DNA from: Symsagittifera roscoffensis
Taxonomy: Eukaryota; Xenacoelomorpha; Acoela; Convolutidae
Length of the DNA: 64,000 bases
Reading direction: 5' to 3'
Assembly: GCF_963678635.1 (NCBI RefSeq)
Contig: NC_087066.1
Coordinates: forward strand, 40,137,223 to 40,201,222
Below, piece by piece: positions 42,987 to 54,949 of this stretch. The stretch's first letter is position 1. Each line of letters starts with the position of its first letter. Both the position numbers and the translations under genes were made by a program. A model generated the notes under the pieces. The model ran no database searches. It was not told the origin of the DNA and was given only the letters and a program-made list of their open reading frames with translations.

Positions 42987-43528
42987 ATTGTTCCGATTTT
43001 TAAAACAAAAGTAACGAAATATTTGTGCACGGAGTGGGTTTTTTTCTTCAGACAAATTTCGACTTTTTGACTAGCCATTTTTGACTGAATTTTTCTTTTA
43101 TCATTCGAAAGCTATTGTTGTCTTGAGCTTAAATTTGAAAAGATATTTCACCTGTGATTAGTTTTCAAAAAATTATGTGGGTTTAAAATTGCCATTTTTG
43201 ACATTTTAGCCAAATTTGGGACAATTAACGAGCGATATATTTCGCGCTATTAACGCGTGAGCGGAGATTTAATCCGTCTTTGAAATCGTTCCAAATTGGT
43301 TCAAGGAAGTTTATATGCCACAATTGATTTGTTAATAGGAGCAAATTTTATCACTCTTTACTTAATATGGCGTGTGGGGGGATGTTTTTACAAAAAATTC
43401 CAAATTCTAAAAAAAAAATTAATTTTATTATTTACATTTAAATTTTTCATGTCATTAGTGCTCCATAGACCTTAAAAGGCAGTCAGAACATTCAGGGCTT
43501 CGCCTTGATACGAGCAGTCTTGTTTCAA
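42987..43528 (+). repeat. Family A hairpin-ended repeat, plus orientation
   Basis: Starts ATTGTTCCGATTTTTAAAAC with a degenerate left hairpin and keeps the centre AATTAACGAGCGATATATTT and CGCGCTATTAACGCG. It ends AGGCAGTCAGAACATTCAGG-gcttcgcc-TTGATACGAGCAGTCTTG. Confidence 0.8.
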
Positions 43529-44779
43529 TTTGATTTACCAAAACATTTTTTTTCTTACACTATTCGTTTCTTAAAGAGTTTGCGTAACAATAAACCCAAA
43601 CAAAGCCAAACAGAAAAGAAATTGAAATTTACAAAAAAAAATGTAAGAAAAAAAATAAAGAAATCTACCTTTTTAACTAAATTCTATATTAAAATTGGTA
43701 AAGTTTTTCTAGTTTGCTTTCCACAATATTAAATGCTAGCTCAGTTTTACAAAAAGCGTGTGAGGAGCATTCTAATTCTAAACAATCGGTCCAGTAAATC
43801 GACATATTTTTGGTTTAAAGTTTCCGATAAAAAAACAAAAGTTTTAAGGAAACCTAAAGAGAAAACTTACAAGGCTGTTTGTATCAAGTGAGATAACCTG
43901 AAATGCTTGACTCTATTTAAAACTCAATTAATTAAATATTTGATGTTCAAAAACTGATGAAGTTCTTAGTTAAATTCGCCATGTAAATCACCAATCGATG
44001 TTTTTTTGCGTCTAGTCTAAATAGATCAAATAACTTGCTTCAATTCAGTTTGAGCGGGTTCAATTCCATAGAAAAAACATAAGAAAAAAAGTTTAAAAAT
44101 CATTTACAGAAAAAGAGATTATTTGTTCAAAATTTGAGCCAGTTTCTCGTTTGGTAGTTAAAACTTAAACTAAGCGTTGAAGTGCCTAATAAAATTATTC
44201 AAAAACAGATACATCTAAATATTTAGAGCAACAAGTTAAAATTTAAAAATAAAAAAAAGGAAAAAAAATTTCTCTCACAACAGCATAGTTTGAAATTTTG
44301 TCTCGAAGAAAAATCTTTGATTTTTATCTAGCTCTTTTGATGGTTTTTTGTTTTAACCCTGAAACTTATCAACTGCTTCGATGGTGTTTTGCTTACACTC
44401 TGAAACTGGTGAGCTGATCTCTAGAATTGAAAACACACTTCATTTGTAATCCAACTCTTCTTTTAATAAAATTTGAGAAAGTTTGCAAGGGTTCGAAAGG
44501 ATTGCGGGGGATTCAAAATGTTTTACAAAAAAGTTTCCTGATTTTTGTTACCAGTTTTCTTTTGATGCATAGCGTAATCAGCAAGTTGAACTTGCTCAAA
44601 AACTATTCAAAATTGTTGAGCCAAGCTCTTAAAATAATACGAAATTGTTGAGCTATTTCGCCCAAATAACATGTTATTGAACGAGAAACTTTTTATTTGG
44701 TACTTGTTATAGCGTGTTGACGGGGATTTGCAGCAAAAACAATTTTCCGATATTTTTCAATGTATATGGGCAAACTTGT
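43529..44779. other. Gene-free stretch
   Basis: AT-rich. No exon recognised. Confidence 0.5.
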
Positions 44780-45450
44780 TGGGGCGACTATTTTCGAAGA
44801 AAATGACTGACTATTTGTGATCAGGTGGTTTTTTCTCCAGGCAAATGTCGATTTTTTAACTAACCATTTTTGACGGTTTTTTTTAATACCATTCAAAAAG
44901 TATTGTAGACTTGGGATCAAATTTAAAAAACACATTTTTCATTTGTATCATTTTTTGTAAAGTATTGTAGGTTTAAAGATTGCCAATTTAGCCAACTTGC
45001 GACATTTAACGGGCGATGTATTTCGCGCTATTAACGCATGAGCGGAGATTTACTTCGTCTTAGAAACTGTTTCAATTTGTTTTGATGTCGGCTCTATATC
45101 ACATTGCAAAAATAGCGTCTGGGGATTTTGAATTTTCCGACTGCGTTTTCACTTCTTTGGAGTATTGGAAAACAAAATGGTTGATGAAACTTTCAAAAAA
45201 ACTGAAAATTTTCAAAAGTTATTTTTGATGTTTTTTTTGAAAACTCCTACACGCTATGTATGGAACAAAGCGTCTTTTGTTTCGCATATAGCAAAGTAGA
45301 CCAAAAAGCATGGCTCAATCCAATTTGAAACAATTTTTATTACGGATTAAATCTCCGCTTCCGCTTACGCGCCAAGACAATTTGGCTGATCTCAAAAGAA
45401 AATTCGCCCCCCACCCCCTCGAGAAACTCCTACATCCGCCCCTGGGTGTA
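44780..45450 (+). repeat. Diverged family A copy with a hAT-type right terminus
   Basis: Central family A blocks (TTTCGCGCTATTAACGCATG and AGCGGAGATTTACTTCGTCT) lie near 45020-45065 and again, inverted, near 45340-45370. CCCCTCGAGAAACTCCTACA then TCCGCCCCTGG at 45415-45446 is the inverted CAGGGGCGGAT terminus of a hAT-type MITE. Confidence 0.6.
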
Positions 45451-45474
45451 GTCACGTCCGATTGGCTGCTTAGA

Positions 45475-46075
45475 GATGATTGCATTATCTTACGTATTTA
45501 CCCATTGAAAATTTGCACCAAGAAATTATATTTTTGGCGTGGATTTCATGTTGAGTGTCAAAAACTTATTCGCCGTACAAAGTGGAGCACGCTCATGTGT
45601 TTTTATTTATAACCATACTGCATGATTGTTACATAAAACGTATTTACGCATTGAAACTTTGCACCCAGAAATTATATTTTTGGCGTGGGTTTCAGGTTGA
45701 GTGTCAAAAACTTACTCGCCGTACAAAGTGGAGCACGCTCATGTGTTTTTATTTATAACCATACTGCATGATTGTTACATAAAACGTATTTACGCATTGA
45801 AAATTTGCACCCAGAAATTATATTTTTTGGCGTGGATTTCATGCTGAGTGTCAAAAACTTATTCGCCGTACAAAGTGGAGCGCGCTCATGTGTTTTTAAT
45901 TATAACCATACTGCATGATTGTTACATAAAACGTATTTACGCATTGAAACTTTGCACCCAGAAATTATATTTTTGGCGTGGGTTTCATGTTGAGTGTCAA
46001 AAACTTACTCGCCGTACAAAGTGGAGCACGCTCATGTGTTTTTATTTATAACCATACTGCATGATTGTTAAAGTA
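45475..46075. repeat. 146-bp tandem repeat, four copies
   Basis: Four direct copies spaced 146, 146 and 147 bp, measured at AGAAATTATATTTTTGGCG (45521, 45667, 45813, 45960). Each contains TTTGCACCCAGAAATTATAT, GCCGTACAAAGTGGAGC and ACCATACTGCATGATTG. The copies are a few percent different. The flanking sequence is unique. Confidence 0.92.
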
Positions 46076-46552
46076 AATTTCTGGAGTGTTAAAAACTAAG
46101 CTGAAATATATATGTATTCATTGGCATAAAAAGAACAACGGTTCGTTGGAATGGAGAGATAAAACTGCTATATGGGGGATTAAGGAAGGATTTGTAAAAC
46201 AGCGTGGATCACATTGAATTTCTGGACGGGGGCTCAATTGAAATTTGTTGGGTATGTGAATTTCTGATAGTCTTGGATTTACTTATACCACGAAGTCGGT
46301 TCATAGATTAGCTCTTTTATTGCCACGTTGAGAGCAAGTTTTGAGTTATCCTGCACTTATATTACTGCAAAATATATTTTTTTTTGAAAAAAAAAAATTT
46401 TCATGCGTTTTGTCCCGTTTCGGTATTTTGAAAGTTGCCATCAAAAATGTACCGACTCAAGACCGATTTCTTTGACAGGTTTTTCAGAGGAAAACAATAG
46501 CCAAAAATCCTAAAAACAACAAACACTCTTCTAAAATACGAAAAAAGCAGCT
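46076..46552. other. 5' flank of the nicotinic receptor-type gene
   Basis: AT-rich. No promoter element is asserted. A CAG at 46548-46550 directly before the coding exon could be a splice acceptor, so a non-coding 5' exon is possible. Confidence 0.4.
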
Positions 46553-46813
46553 ATGAAAATCAATCGGCGTGAACATAAAGCCTCTCTCCTTGTTCAATTT
46601 ATTGTATTACTCACTGAAATTGCCCATGTTGTAAGTTACGACTCAGAGGAACAGTCTCTTCGCTCGGATGTGAGTATAGCCGTTGGAGGGTATGATGTGG
46701 ACAGTCCGGACCAGGAGCGGAAGCTGATTGAGACCATGTTTACAGACTACAATAGATGGTCCAGACCCGTTCAGACACAGAGTGAAGTGGTGCACATCAG
46801 CCTAACATTATAT
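46553..46813 (+). CDS. Nicotinic acetylcholine receptor-type subunit, exon A: signal peptide and N-terminal helix
   Basis: Encodes 87 residues from ATG to the donor TAT/GTAAGC in phase 0. The N-terminus (MKINRREHKASLLVQFIVLL then TEIAHVVSYD) is basic followed by hydrophobic, a signal peptide with cleavage likely near VVSYD. The mature start ends in ERKLIETMFTDYNRWSRPVQ and then VVHISLTLY. This fits the family's L-x-x-x-L-x-x-x-Y-N-x-x-x-R-P-V pattern followed by the first beta strand. Cys-loop receptors are pentameric ligand-gated ion channels in the plasma membrane. The next exon is at 54146 with matching phase. The donor is embedded in a 28-bp tandem array of donor-like sites. Confidence 0.85.
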
Positions 46814-46985
46814 GTAAGCTCACTTGACCTAACGTCTCATTGTAAGCTCACTTGGCCTAACTCCTTATCGTAATCTCACTCGGCCTACCTCTATTCCGTG
46901 AGTTCACTTGACCTGACTCTATTCGTAAGCTCACTTGGCATAACTCTATTCCGTGAGCTCAGTTCGCCTAACTCGATTAGTAACC
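46814..46985 (+). repeat. 28-bp tandem array of 5'-splice-site-like units on the exon A donor
   Basis: Seven GT-starting units at 46814, 46842, 46870, 46898, 46925, 46953 and 46980 (steps 28, 28, 28, 27, 28, 27). They read GTAAGCTCACTTG, GTAAGCTCACTTGG, GTAATCTCACTCGG, GTGAGTTCACTTG, GTAAGCTCACTTGG, GTGAGCTCAGTTCG and GTAACC. Most match a good U1 site (GTAAGY or GTGAGY). The first is the functional donor by homology. Use of others would shift the frame or meet the TAA at 46871. Confidence 0.85.
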
Positions 46986-47570
46986 GCATACTTTTTAAGG
47001 CTAGTTTTGTTGATTGGGGAAGAAACCGTTTTCAAGGTTTTTCATTTTTCATGCAAGAAAACCTTAACAGAAAGCAATTGCGTACCCGTAGACCATTTTT
47101 TAAAGAAAAGCGTTTGGTTGTATGTACCCAAAATTGTCTTTTTTTGCAATTTTTTTTTCAACAAAAAGCTCAATTTTTTTCCAAGGTTTGTTTTTATTTC
47201 ACACAAAGTTAGGTATCACAGACACACGGTCAATGATTGAAAATATTAGAACTAACTTTTTGTAAATCAAAGTAAATCATATACACGCGACTCGCCAAAA
47301 AAATACGTTTTTTTATTAGATTAAATCTATATTCTCATCATTGTAAGCTAAGCTCGACTTATTTTTTCAGGTGATTTTTTATGATTTTTGACCAGAAAAA
47401 ACCAAGAAGAAAGTAGCAAAATGTTCTATCTATAATCCGATCTTCTCTGCCAAAAATTTTTTTAAACTTCTCGACCTGAGTTTTTTTGTTTCTTTTCCCA
47501 AATAATCACTAAGCACAAACGGTTTTATTGTTTCAAAAGCATTTTGTTATTAGTCCAACAAGAATTCTCG
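46986..47570. other. Intronic, nothing recognised
   Basis: AT-rich, low complexity. No exon. Confidence 0.5.
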
Positions 47571-47571
47571 T

Positions 47572-47900
47572 ACATCAGGGCAAAGCCCTGAATAATTCGA
47601 CTGCACTCTGAGGCCGACTAAAAGGCGTGGTAAAAGAACGCGTTTTACAAGAACGCAACTTTTCAAGAACCCAATGGTAAGACAACGCAATATATCGCGC
47701 GTTATTTACACGGTGTTCAAAGACACCAAAAATATCGCGCGTTATTTGCGTTCGTTTAAAACAAAGCAAATAACGGTGACAAAGAAAATGACACGAAATA
47801 TAAGTATTTTGCATTTTCATCAAACGTCAGAACATTAACAAATGAGAACAATAAGGATAGCCGGTTGCTGTGCAATTAGCACAGAATGTTTCGACCACAT
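47572..47900. repeat. Family A-like and family B hairpins
   Basis: At 47575: CAGGGC-aaa-GCCCTGAATAATTCGACTGC (family A-like). At 47865: CTGTGC-aatta-GCACAGAATGTTTCGACC (family B). Between them ATATCGCGCGTTATTT occurs twice (47692, 47732). Confidence 0.7.
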
Positions 47901-47999
47901 TCTCAGAATTTTTTTTCAAGATAGTTTTTTTTCTTTTAGGTCCTGTGATGAAAGAGCTATATAAACGCGTAGAAAACTAGTGAGCTAGGCATAACGACT

Positions 48000-49990
48000 A
48001 CAATCTATTCAAAATAATAAATAAACAAAAAAATGAAAAGAAAATGTTTTCAAAATTTTTTTTAATTTAAATTTTTTTTGCACTAAAAATCTCATTTTTT
48101 TTGCAAGAGAAGCGCTATATAAAGCATCCAAACTCCAATTTATTCAGTAAATTTATCAATTTTTAGCCTTAATTAGTAATTTTTTACATAACGAACGTTA
48201 ATCGATCGCTTTACTCGCTTTAAAATAGACGAAATATGAGAAACATCACAGCGATTTCTCTCGACGGCGCTGTTTTTTTTTTGAAAATTCTATAATGACT
48301 TCCGAATCACGACTGAGAGGATTTTACTTTGTTATATTTTTCTACCCATCCCGATAATTATTTGTGGTACCTGATTTTGCGCGAAAATCAAAAAAAAACA
48401 CACAAGTATACAAATTTCCTCCCCATTTTCAATGGTCGGAACAACTACATAAAAAGATGGCAAAACTGCGCTGCTCAACGTTATAAGGTGATGTTTTTGC
48501 TAAGGCGCTCTTGGATCGAATTTAAAGCAATCATTTTTATTTATCGCGAGCAAAAAGATTTCAACCCTTTCTGCTTTTTTTTCCGTCTTTTTTTTTGAAA
48601 ATGTAACAAAATAGTTTTGCTCGGAGTTGTTTTTTTTCCTCCCGAAAAACGTCATCTTTATATCTGAAATTTTTTGACGAATTTTGAATCCGTCTATCAA
48701 AGAAAATTAATTATGCTAGGTGTGATTTTTTTATTAGTCAATTATTGGCGATCGAAAAAATAAAAATAAAGTTTTTTTAAAGCTCATTGAAGTTTTTGAC
48801 TCAAATTTCAAATTTAGTAGAATTCTTTTCCAATATAAAATGCAAAATTCTGGGGTTTTAAAAATCGCTAACGCGTAGAAAATTAATGAGCTAGACATGA
48901 ACGACTACAATTCTCTTCATGATAATAAATAATCAAAAAAATAAAAAATTGTTTTCAATTTTTTTTTAATTTAATTTTTTTTGCACTAAAAAACTCAAAT
49001 TTTTTTTTGCAAGAAAAGCGCTATATAAATCATTTCAAAACTATAATTTATTAAGTAAAATTATCAATTTTTAGCCTCAATTATTAATTTTTATACATAA
49101 CGAGGGTTAATCGATCGCTTTACTCGCTTGAAAATAGACAAAATATCAAAAGCTTCGCAAAGCGATTTCTCTCAACACCGCTGTTTTTTTTGAAAATTTT
49201 ATAAGGAAGTCCAAATCACGACTAATTACACACATGTATACGAAGTTCACTCCCATTTTCAATGGTCGGAACAGTTCCATAAAAAGTCGGTAAAACTGCG
49301 CTGCTCAATTTCATAACCAGGCGATGTTTTTACTAATGCGCTCTTTGATCGAATTCAAAGCAATCATTTTTTTTATCGCGAGCAAAAAGATTTCAACGCT
49401 TTCTGCTTTTTTCCGTTTTTTTTAATGAAAAGTAACAAAACTGTTAGGCTCGGATTTTTTTCCTCCAGAAAACTTCATTTTTATATCTGAAAGAAGTTTT
49501 TGACGGGTTTTGAATCTGACTATCGAAGAATTATATTTATTTGTGGTACATGATTTTGCAGGGAAATACAAAATACACACATGTATACGAAATTCACCCC
49601 CATTTTCAATGATCGGAACAGTTCCATAAAAAGTCGGCAAAACTGCGCTGCTCAATTTCATAACCAGGCGATGTTTTTACTAATGCGCTCTTTGATCGAA
49701 TTCAAATCAATCATTTTTTTATCGCGAGTAAAAAGGTTTCAACGCTTTCTGCTTTTTTCCGTCTTTTTTTCTAATGAAAAGTAACAAAACTGTTAGGCTC
49801 GGATTTTTTTTCCTCCAGAAAACTTCATTTTTATATCTGAAAGAAGTTTTTGACAGGTTTTGAATCTGACTATCGAAGAATAATAAATATGTTAGGTGTG
49901 ATTTTTTTTATTTGGCAATTTTTGGCAATCGAAAAAGTAAAAATAAAGTTTTTTTTAAAACCCATTGAAAATTTAGACTCAAATTTCAAA
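48000..49990. repeat. Local duplications, three partial copies
   Basis: AAGCGCTATATAAA...CAATTTTTAGCC...AATCGATCGCTTTACTCGC occurs at about 48110-48220 and 49015-49130. CATTTTCAATG(G/A)TCGGAACA with GGCAAAACTGCGCTGCTCAA occurs at about 48425, 49255 and 49600. The 3' parts (TTAGGTGTGATTTTTTT...GGC(G)ATCGAAAAA) are at 48717 and 49888. This is a segmental triplication with deletions. No gene. Confidence 0.75.
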
Positions 49991-50380
49991 TTAAGAAGGT
50001 TTTTATCCAAATTAAAATGCAAATTTCTGGGGGTTTGAAAATTGCCAAATTGATCATCTTCTGGACTAAACTATGCACGCTTTGAAATTTTTTTTCTGAA
50101 TGCTGAGAGCGTAACAAACGTTTTTTGTGGCGAATTATTTCGCGCTATAAAATCGTTGCAAATTGAGTTGAGGCTAGCTAATCGGTCTCAATAAATTCGT
50201 ATGGCTCAATTTTAATATTTGGTGATGGCCCAATTTTATAGTTTTTCAATACTTTCTGTTAACAAAAACTATTCGTAATGACTAAAAGGACAGTCGGAAG
50301 AACATTTAGGGCTTCAACCTGTATACGAGCAGTCTTGTGTTTATATAAACCAAAACAGGCTGAGTTCGAATTTCACCCGT

Positions 50381-53300
50381 GATCTTTTTCCGTAAAAATA
50401 GGGAGACTTAAAGATAGCCAATTTGGGATGATTAACGCGCGATATACTTCAAACTATTAACCCGTAGGCGGACGCTTAATTCGTATTAGATTTGGTTCCA
50501 ATGAAACACAGGCATGTTTTTTGGTCCATTTATTTCTGTGCATTTTATGAAATTTATCACTCCGCACTTTACAAAGCGTGTGGGGAATAGTTTTAAAAGA
50601 TGGATTTAAAAAAAAAAAATTTCAAAGCAAACAATAATCTACTGACGTAAAATCAACAGATACAATCATTTTTGTTCATTTACCTTTCGAATGGCATGAT
50701 TTTATCGCGTGGTACTGTCATAATTTAAAAAATCTAGATTTTTTTCAGCTTTGAAAGTCTGCATATATGATAACAAGTTCGCTCGAATCAGGGCTGAACC
50801 CTGAATATTCCCACCGCCCATTAATTTGTCTCGAATCGTTTTTGATGTATGCAATAATGACAAACTGAAAACTTTGAGCTGATAAAAAGAAAAAATTTAA
50901 ATTTTGAGTCGTTTATGAAATTAATACGTCAATTAGCTTGCCTCAATTCAATTTGCAACCATTATGAGTGCGCATAAATTCCGACTCATAAATAATTCCC
51001 GCAGTGAAAAAAAATATCAAAGTATTATTCGATTAGCAATGCAGCACTTCGGTGAAGTACAAGCATACTCGCTTGGCAATCACAAGATTTCCGGATCAAA
51101 GACCATACGCAGTCAACTTTTCTAAAATTGGTCTGAATAAAAAAGTCACCCCGGGCGAATATATTCCTCTGTCTTTGAAAATCGAAACGAAACTTGGACG
51201 AAATTTTTTTTGGATGACTATTTGTAACGGTTGACTGTTGGTATTCGTAGTGTTGAGCGATAACTAGTAACGCAGACGTAAAAGTCGTAAAAGCTGGAGT
51301 TGACAAAAAATATATATAATTGAACACCTTAGAAACTTAACAGCAAAATGTTGCGGAAAAATAACAAAACTGTTTGTATCAGTGCGAAACCTTGAATGTT
51401 TCCGCTGCAATTTCATTCTTATGGACTATTCTTAAGTACAATGTTTGATGAAATTAAAAAAAAAATCAAAATTTGTTTCTGATGTTTTTTGAAATCCCCC
51501 CACGCTATGTAAAGCGACTTACTTTTGTTTCGCATATAGCAGAGTAATAAATAGACAAAAAAGCATGCCTCAATTCAATTTTTAACAATTTCTAGAACGG
51601 ATTAAATCTCCGGTTACTCGTTATAGCTCATAATGTATCGGGCGTTAATTGTCCCAAGTTGGCCAAGTTTGCAATTTTTAAACGCCCATAATTTTACATA
51701 AGAACAATCACAGCTGAATGATCTTCATAATTTTGAGCTCAAAACAACACTACTTTCCGAATGGTTTGAGAAAAATTTTCAAAAATTGCTAGCTAAAAGT
51801 TTGTTTGGGGAAAAACTACCCGAGCACAAGTTTTCCATCATTTTCTTCAGAAGCCGTAACAATACTTCGACTGTTTTGATTGTTTTTGAGAATCTCATAA
51901 AATCAATTTCAAGCAATTTCTCATTTTGCCGTGCTCGATAGCTTTACTGCGGATCTAATCGGTACAGGCTTGTTTTTGGATAGGCTTCACTCCGGTCGCA
52001 AAAATTTGCTGCATTTGTGTGGTGTCGAGTGTGCAAAACTCATAGCCAATTGAGATCCAAGAGTTTTTTATCGCCTCTAACCAATCATAGTCCGTTTACG
52101 AACCGTCGCCTGTTACGAATCGTCGTCTCTTATGACTCGTCGTCTCTTACGACTCGTTGCCTCTTACAATCGTCGTCTCTTATACGATCTTTTTCCGTAA
52201 AAATATGGAGACTTAAAGGGATGATTAACGCGCGATATACTTCAAACTATTAACCCGTAGGCGGACGCTTAATCTGTATTAGAATTGGTTCTAATGAAAC
52301 TCAGGCATGTTTTTTTGTCCTTTTATTTCTGTGCTTTTTCTGAAATTTATCACTCCGAACTTTACAAAGCGTGTGGGGAATAGTTTTAAAAGATGGATTT
52401 TTCGTAAAAAAATTTCAAAGAAAACAATAATCTACTGATGTAAAAACCAGTCAGTCAGAAAATCAACAGATACAATCATTTTTGTTCATTTACCTTTCGA
52501 ATGGCCTGATTTTATCACGTGATACTGTTATAATTAGAAAAAATTCTAGATTTTTTTCAGCTTTGAAAGTCTGTATATATGATAAAAAGTTTGCTCGAAT
52601 CAGGACTGAACCCTGAATATTCCCACCGCCCATTTATTTGTCTTGAATCGTTTTTGATATATGCAATATTGACACAATGAAAATTTTAAGCTGATAAAAA
52701 GAAAATTTTTAAATTTTGTGTCATTTATGAAATTAATACGTCAATTAGCTTGCCTCAATTCAATTTGGAACCATTATGAGTGCGCATAAATTCCGACTCA
52801 TAAATAATTCCCGCAGTGAAACTAAATATCAAAGTATTTTTCCATTAGCAATGCAGCACTACGGTGAAGTGCTAGCATACTCGCTTGGCAATCACAAGAT
52901 TTCCGGATCAAAGACCATACGCAGTCAACTTTACTAAAATTGGTCTCAATAAAAAAGTCACCCCGGGCGAATATATTCCTCTTTCTTTGAAAATCGAAAC
53001 AAAACTTGGACGAACATTTTTTTAGATGACTATTTGTAACGGTTGACTGTTGGTATTCGTAGTGTTGAGCGATAACTCGTAACGCAGACGTAAAAGTCGT
53101 AAAAGCTGAAGTTGACAAGAAATATATTTAATTAAACACCTTAGAAACTTAACAGCAAAATGTTGCGGAAAAATAACAAGACTGTTCGTATCAGTGCGAA
53201 ACCCTGAATGTTTCCGCTGCGATTTCATTCCTATGGACTATTCTAAAATAAAATGTTTGATGAAATTTAAGAAAAAAGAAAAATTTTCAAAAGTTGTTTT

Positions 53301-54009
53301 TGATGTTTTTTGAAAACCCCCCACGCTATGTAAAGAACAAAGCGACTTTTGTTTCGCATATAGCAGAGTAATTAATAGACAAAAAAGCATGCCTCAATTT
53401 CAATTTTTAACCATTTTCTAGAACGGATTAAATCTTCGGTTACTCGTTATAGCACATAATGTATCGGGCGTTAATTGTCCCAAGTTGGCCAAGTTTGCAA
53501 TTTTTAAACGCCCATAGTTTTACATAAAAACAATCACAGCTGAATGATCTTCATAATTTTGAGCTCAAAAAAACACTACTTTTCGAATGGTATAAGAAAA
53601 AACATCAAAAAGTGCTAGCTAAAAATTCGAAATTTGTCTGGGGAAAAACCACCCGAGCACAAGTTTTCCGTCATTTTCTTCGAAAGTCGTAACAAAACTT
53701 CGACTGTTTTGATTGTTTTTGAGAACCTCATAAAACCGAGTTTAAGCATTTTCTCATTTTGCTGTGCTCGATAGCTTTACTGCGGATCTAATCGGTACAG
53801 GCTTGTTTTTGGCTAGGCTTTACTCCGGTCGCAAACATTTGCTGCATTTGTGTGGTGTCGAGTGTGCAAAACTCATAGCCAATTGAGATCCAAGAGTTTT
53901 TTATCGCCTCTAACCAATCATAGCCCGTCGCCTGTTACGAATCATCGTCTCTTACGACTCGTCGTCTCTTACGACTCGTTGCCTCTTACAATCGTCGTCT
54001 CTTATACGA
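50381..54009. repeat. 1.8-kb tandem segmental duplication in the receptor intron
   Basis: 50381-52185 and 52186-54009 are collinear with an offset of about 1805 bp, both starting GATCTTTTTCCGTAAAAATA. Each copy includes a family A repeat in minus orientation (51354-51870, 53169-53700) with a CAGTGCGAAACC... hairpin. Each also has a CCCATT/CAGGGCTGAACCCTG variant and ends in the TCGTCTCTTACGAC array. An antisense open frame of about 100 codons is retained in both (51025-51327, 52822-53118). Confidence 0.9.
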
Positions 54010-54075
54010 ATCGTCGCCTCTTATGAATTGTCGCCTCTTACGAATTGTCGCCTCTTATGAATTGTCGCCTCGCGA
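53925..54075. repeat. 19-20 bp array (TCGTCTCTTACGACTCG / TTGTCGCCTCTTATGAA)
   Basis: About eight direct units of CGTCGTCTCTTACGA and its variant TTGTCGCCTCTTACGAA, ending about 70 bp before receptor exon B. A shorter version lies at 52100-52185, at the end of the first duplicate. Confidence 0.85.
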
Positions 54076-54145
54076 TAAGGAAAACAATGAGCTAAAATTA
54101 ATGGTAAATTTACAGATTGGACTGGATTCGTTGGTTACATGTTAG

Positions 54146-54283
54146 GTGGCTCAAATCGTGAACTTGAACGGGAAAAGTCAGATTATGAAGACGAGTGTGT
54201 GGCCGAACCAGGTGTGGAGTGACAGCAGACTGGCCTGGAACCAGACTGGAGTGTTCCGAGACCCAGCACTCTCTTCCAGAGAG
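54146..54283 (+). CDS. Nicotinic receptor-type subunit, exon B: loop D region
   Basis: Acceptor GGTTACATGTTAG, donor GAG/GTGAGT; 46 codons in phase 0. VAQIVNLNGKSQIMKTSVWP then NQVWSDSRLAWNQTGVFRDP and ALSSRE. This matches the family region with a V-W-x-x-x-x-W-x-D-x-x-L-x-W-(N/D) pattern. Both Trp residues of the loop D strand are present. N-Q-T is an N-glycosylation sequon. The stretch between the LTL strand and the Q of loop D is about two residues longer than usual. Confidence 0.88.
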
Positions 54284-54949
54284 GTGAGTGTTCAGAGCAT
54301 TGATGAACTTGCGGACCATGCGACAATCTCAACAAAACCCCCTCCAAATCAACTCTCCTAAAATGATCAGCAAACTCTCCTAAAATGAAAAAATAGCCCC
54401 GGGTATTATGTTATGCCAAAAAATAAAAAAGTATTAAAAATTTAAAAAACTGTTTTTTTTTCAGGCAGAAAATATTCAAAGATTAATGAAACGACACTTT
54501 AGTAAGCTTTCAATTGCCTTGGAGATCACCATCAGATCTAACGATCCAATTTCTGGTGTCTCTGAGAGTAAAAATGAGTTAACAATTTCTCTGCTTGAAT
54601 GGAGAACAATACCTCATTACCAATTTCAACTAAATTTGGATTTAAATAGTTCGCTAAAAAATCGGGTGTATCAAAATAAAGCGGAAGATAGCAGAACAAA
54701 AACAAAAATTGGGAACATTAGGGAAGAAAAAAGATTTGGTTTCTTTTAAGTTCTTCGTTGTTTATGTTGCAGCTGTCTAAAAAAGTGTGGTTGAAGCCAT
54801 TTTCTTCGAAATAAGTTGCAGTTGCTTTAACAATTATATGATTTGGATGGTAAATTATAAACTCAGTTCAGCATTTTTCCTGCTTTGAAAGAATCGTATC
54901 TGGAGATCTTATACGCAGCTATTGTCACCTGCGGTCTTGAATAGGTGGC

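Noticed and set aside
51025-53118. Antisense open frames of about 100 codons in both copies of the 1.8-kb duplication
   Set aside because: No splice signals or recognisable domain, and the sequence is part of repeat family material. Retention in both copies is expected if the duplication is recent.
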